Assembly: GCA_036897095.1 (NCBI GenBank)
Contig: JAYMSP010002950.1
Coordinates: 1 to 21,783, forward strand
Length of the DNA: 21,783 bases
Direction: 5' to 3'
Source of the DNA: Plantago elongata
Lineage: Eukaryota > Streptophyta > Magnoliopsida > Lamiales > Plantaginaceae
The position numbers and the translations under genes were made by a program. Positions within the stretch are counted from its first letter, which is position 1, and each line of letters begins with the position of its first letter. Below, piece after piece: positions 18,933-21,783 of the stretch. A model generated the notes under the pieces. That model worked only from the letters and a program-made list of their open reading frames with translations. It was not told the origin of the DNA and made no database searches.

Positions 18933-18933
<1 letters not shown>

Positions 18934-18963
<30 letters not shown>
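18934..18963. repeat. TA/TG dinucleotide microsatellite
   Basis: A short TATATA lead followed by about 12 TG repeats. Confidence 0.95.
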
Positions 18964-19300
18964 AAAACACGTTGAACTCTAAAAACCAGAAAAAACACAT
19001 AGTGGAAGGTGTTCGTGCATTTTTCTCTGATTTCTCTTCAATTTCTGCCGAATCTCGCCTGTTTATACCAGATCTCGCCGTCTTCATCTCAATTCTACCG
19101 GCAACATCCAAGCAACTATGGAGATGAAACAGGTAACAATCAACAAAAAAAATTCAAAACTACTAGAAGGTATGATAATTTAACTCTATAACTATATAAT
19201 GTAATAAAATTATAACTACTAGATAAGTAAGTGGGCTTAAGAATAAATAAGATAAGAACATATCCATTAATTGCAAACCTTTTTAGAGACTTTGCACCGT
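18964..19300. other. Possible first exon or leader of a transposon; no confirmed gene
   Basis: At about 19010-19130 the sequence is CT-rich with phrases such as 'ttctctgatttctcttcaatttctgccg' split by 'aatctcgcc', then 'atggagatgaaacag|gtaaca', where an ATG precedes a good donor (CAG|GTAACA at 19131-19137). This looks like a leader plus first exon, but the predicted peptide (MEMKQ) is too short to identify and no continuation could be found. Confidence 0.25.
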
Positions 19301-19459
19301 AAGTCTTAGTTAATATATATTAATATATAATAGTACTCCCATTTCTTTAAAGTATACGTTTTAGAATTTTCTATTGATTGCGATCTGGTTTTTATTGTGT
19401 TTGTGAGAGTTTTTGTAAATTTCTCCATGATTTCTACCGATTTGTTGTTTAAACATTGA

Positions 19460-19522
19460 AGTGACTCTGATGTAGAAATCATACCAGAAATAGAACCTGT
19501 AAATCAATTCGTACGTTCCTGA
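19460..19522 (+). pseudogene. Possible remnant of a FAR1-related (Mutator-type) protein N-terminus
   Basis: Twenty open codons read SDSDVEIIPEIEPVNQF and stop at TGA 19520-19522. An acidic (D/E)S-D-V/I-E-x-I-P-E lead is found at the start of some FAR1-related proteins, which derive from Mutator-like transposases. No FAR1 zinc-binding domain or MULE transposase follows. The match is short and from memory, so this is tentative. Confidence 0.2.
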
Positions 19523-20010
19523 ACTTTTATGTTCATTATTTTTGCATATTCAAGCTTCTTATTGTTTTAATATGTTCTGCTAGTGATTTAAATGCAATTT
19601 AACATGGTTTTTAGGAAGATCAGTTATGTTTTAAAGCATCTAAACTGTTGTTTTAGCTACTATCATTGTTTTGCTAGTTCATTTTATAATACACGAGAAT
19701 TGCCATTGATTAGGATAGTTTTAAGTCGACCTGTTATCGATTTAACCATATATATTAAAGATTTAGCTTATATCATGGATTCTGCCGATTCATGTTCATA
19801 ATGATAGTTTTTAGATCATATGTTACACATTTAACCATCTACATTACGATTTTAGGTTACAGCAATGTTTACATTGTCAATAATTTGAAAAAAAAAATGT
19901 TGTACTCTTGTTAATGTTTTAATAGAAAATACTCTAGTTTTAAATTACTCTGTAGCTAATTTCATACTATATATTACTGATTTTAGTTTATAAGCATAAC
20001 TGTAATTCTA

Positions 20011-20245
20011 AAATGTGTAATTCTAATTTTAAGATGTAACATTACTATTTTCGAATTATATGTTATGGTTAGAACGCTTAGTGTTATAGTTTCAAATGGT
20101 TCTTCTAAGATGTGTAATTGTAACTTTAAGATATAATGTTATTATTTTAGGCATACATATTATGGTTTACAAGGTTGGTGTTATAATTTCAAATGTTACT
20201 TATAAACTGTGTAATTGTAGTTTTAGACGACACATGTTACTAATT
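20011..20245. repeat. 97-bp tandem repeat, about 2.4 copies
   Basis: Copies begin at 20011, 20108 and 20205, an exact period of 97 bases. Each starts with a TGTGTAATT(C/G)TA word, followed by TTTAAGAT-type and TAT(T/G)ATGGTT(A/T) words, then GGTGTTATA(G/A)TTTCAAATG. Mismatches are about 25 per cent. The surrounding 19690-20650 has similar 'tttaga..acatgttac..tttaa' words at irregular spacing and may be an older version of the same array. Confidence 0.85.
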
Positions 20246-20360
20246 TAATATGCGTAGTTATTGTTTTTAGGGTTTCTATTCCACATTCTAAATCCCTAAG
20301 AATAATGGTGAACCCCTAAACCATATGAGAACATCCCATGTAGTTACGGTTTAATTATGG

Positions 20361-20373
20361 TTTAGGGTTTAGG
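20361..20373. repeat. Short telomere-like motif
   Basis: TTTAGGGTTTAGG is nearly two units of the plant telomere repeat. Further AACCCCTAAACC-like words lie just upstream (about 20310-20325). Too short to be an interstitial telomere tract; it may be a telo-box-like word or chance. Confidence 0.4.
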
Positions 20374-20687
20374 ACGATTTTAGTTAAGCGGTATATGTTA
20401 CATATTTAATATGCATATTAGTTATTTTAATATGTATATTATTGTTTTTATACTATTTGTTGTATATTAATTGAATGTGTTTTATAGTTAATATAGATTT
20501 TGTTGTTGATTTAATTAATGTTTTATGCTAATGCTTTTAGATGTGTGGTAATAAATTGATACTATATTATAGCCTTCTAATGTTTAAAAACATAAATTAA
20601 GGTTTTAATATCACATGTTATTATTTTAATCTTACGTGTTGTAGTGTTAACAGAGAATTAATGTTGATGTCAAAAGATCATTGAACT

Positions 20688-20765
20688 GCTGTAACATGGC
20701 AAGAGTTTCTAGAAATGTATAAAAGACATTACGATGAAGCAGCAAGCAAGCAACAAGGCGTTCTT
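20688..20765 (+). pseudogene. Possible exon remnant of unknown origin
   Basis: About 24 codons read TWQEFLEMYKRHYDEAASKQ before a poly-T run of about 15 at 20764-20778. The charged, helix-like composition stands out from the AT-rich flanks. It could be the end of a transposase-related protein from the same degraded element as the 19460 fragment. I do not recognise a family. Confidence 0.2.
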
Positions 20766-20779
20766 TTTTTTTTTTTTTG

Positions 20780-21234
20780 GTTCTTTCAATATTTTTTGTA
20801 ATAAAAAAATGTTAAAGAATATTATGGTTCAATATATGGTGGTTTTAAAAGTCTGTGTTATTTATTTTTAAATTTATCGGTTACTGTTTTAATATTTTTC
20901 GACATGTTACTAATTTTAAATATTTGAAATCTTCATGTTAATTAAGGCTTTACATTATCTCTTAAAACTACAATGAACAATATTAAAATACAAATGTATT
21001 AACTTAAAACTATCAAGAAAAAAGATAGTTTGATTATCATAGACTCTTAAAATACAATAAACTATCTTTAAAAAATTAACAAATCGACTTAAAACTGTCA
21101 CATAATTAATATTCTTAACAGATCCGGTCAGCTGTTTTAATTTTATTTGGCCGGTCTGACATTAAAATGTCCTGATAGCACGAAAACCATGATTTTCCAA
21201 GTTTTAGAGAAAATCTTTCATTTTTTAAGACTTT
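20780..21234. other. Intergenic, nothing recognisable
   Basis: AT-rich with no credible frame. A short GC-richer patch, 'gatccggtcagctg' to 'ggccggtctgac' near 21120-21160, contains an imperfect inverted repeat. It may belong to the inverted SINE-like element that follows. Confidence 0.4.
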
Positions 21235-21320
21235 AAATCACCCATTTCGGAGAATCGAACTCGTGACCTCATGGTTATGAGGTGGTCTCAGCTTGCCACT
21301 CAGCTACAAACACTTTGACA
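21235..21320 (-). mobile_element. tRNA-derived SINE-like element, copy 2 (inverted)
   Basis: On the minus strand it reads TGTCAAAGTG, then TTTGTAGCTGAGTGGCAAGC, an ACCTCATAACCATGAGGT stretch, and AGTTCGATTCT followed by CCGAAATGGGTGATT. A box TAGCTGAGTGG lies at 21296-21306 and B box AGTTCGATTCT at 21251-21261. 'CTCATAACC' recalls the anticodon loop of plant tRNA-Met, so the family probably descends from a tRNA-Met-like gene. No acceptor stem closes. Identity with copy 1 (16191-16280) is high over about 85 bases and includes the upstream TTTTTTGTCAAAG. Confidence 0.65.
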
Positions 21321-21783
21321 AAAAATTATTATTTATATACATGACTAATTATGTCATAGTAACATTATAGTTGATTATCAGTATAAAAATTTATCCTAAG
21401 ATCAAATGTTCATGACTTATTTTTAACGATTTATTTTCATAATTTTTTAAATATAATTACCTCCATTCCAATGGGATACGATTATGTCACAGTCGTTTGT
21501 GTACATTTTATTTAATTCATTTCAAAATAATTATTTGTATTAGTATATTTTATGTTAGATATTGTATAAATATAATTCATAATTATATTTAATATCACTT
21601 TCATCTCATGTTCAACGGTGAAGATGAGCTAAATTTTTTAACATAAGTATATAAAAAGTACATATTAATATAATAGTATATAAAAGTGTATATTAACATA
21701 TTAATTATATATTGTAAAATGTAAATTTATTTAAACATTACAAGAATGTTATATATATATTTTAACTAATTAAATACTTTTAT
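21321..21783. other. Intergenic, nothing recognisable
   Basis: Very AT-rich, no reading frame, RNA gene or ordered repeat seen. Confidence 0.5.

Overview
The window reads as nuclear DNA of a flowering plant, most likely a eudicot. It is AT-rich, its genes are interrupted by short GT-AG introns, and the spaces between them hold degenerate transposon pieces and simple repeats. The three genes that can be reconstructed are all typical plant housekeeping genes. I cannot name the species.

Layout. About 1-2880 is intergenic, with a decayed RNase H fragment, a 95/90-bp tandem duplication and a retroelement-like stretch. 2885-4423 (minus) is a complete two-exon gene for a GT34 xyloglucan 6-xylosyltransferase of the XXT1/XXT2 type. 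About 5450-7110 is a broken PIF/Harbinger-type ORF1 (Myb/NAM-associated) gene inside matching inverted sequences, with a cluster of hairpins on its right side. 8736-8836 is an impure trinucleotide microsatellite. 9465-11148 (plus) is a five-exon gene for heat shock factor-binding protein (HSBP). Its fourth intron has the textbook signals of a U12-type AT-AC intron, and its start codon forms the last three bases of exon 1. 12361-15828 (plus) is an eight-exon gene for a free-standing alanyl-tRNA editing protein (AlaX family) with an intact HxxxH...CxxxH metal site. From about 16190 to the end there is no convincing host gene: two tRNA-derived SINE-like elements in opposite orientation about 5 kb apart, several tandem-repeat arrays, a copia-like LTR end, a GC-rich element fragment and possible remnants of a Mutator/FAR1-type element.

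The genes do not form a pathway together. XXT acts in the Golgi on cell-wall xyloglucan, HSBP damps the heat shock transcription factor response, and AlaX hydrolyses mischarged tRNA. I found no evidence of an unknown multi-gene system. The most notable items are the U12 intron and unusual exon layout of HSBP, and the inverted pair of tRNA-like elements around a repeat-rich region. Exon boundaries were placed by hand from reading frame, splice signals and remembered family sequences; no database was searched.
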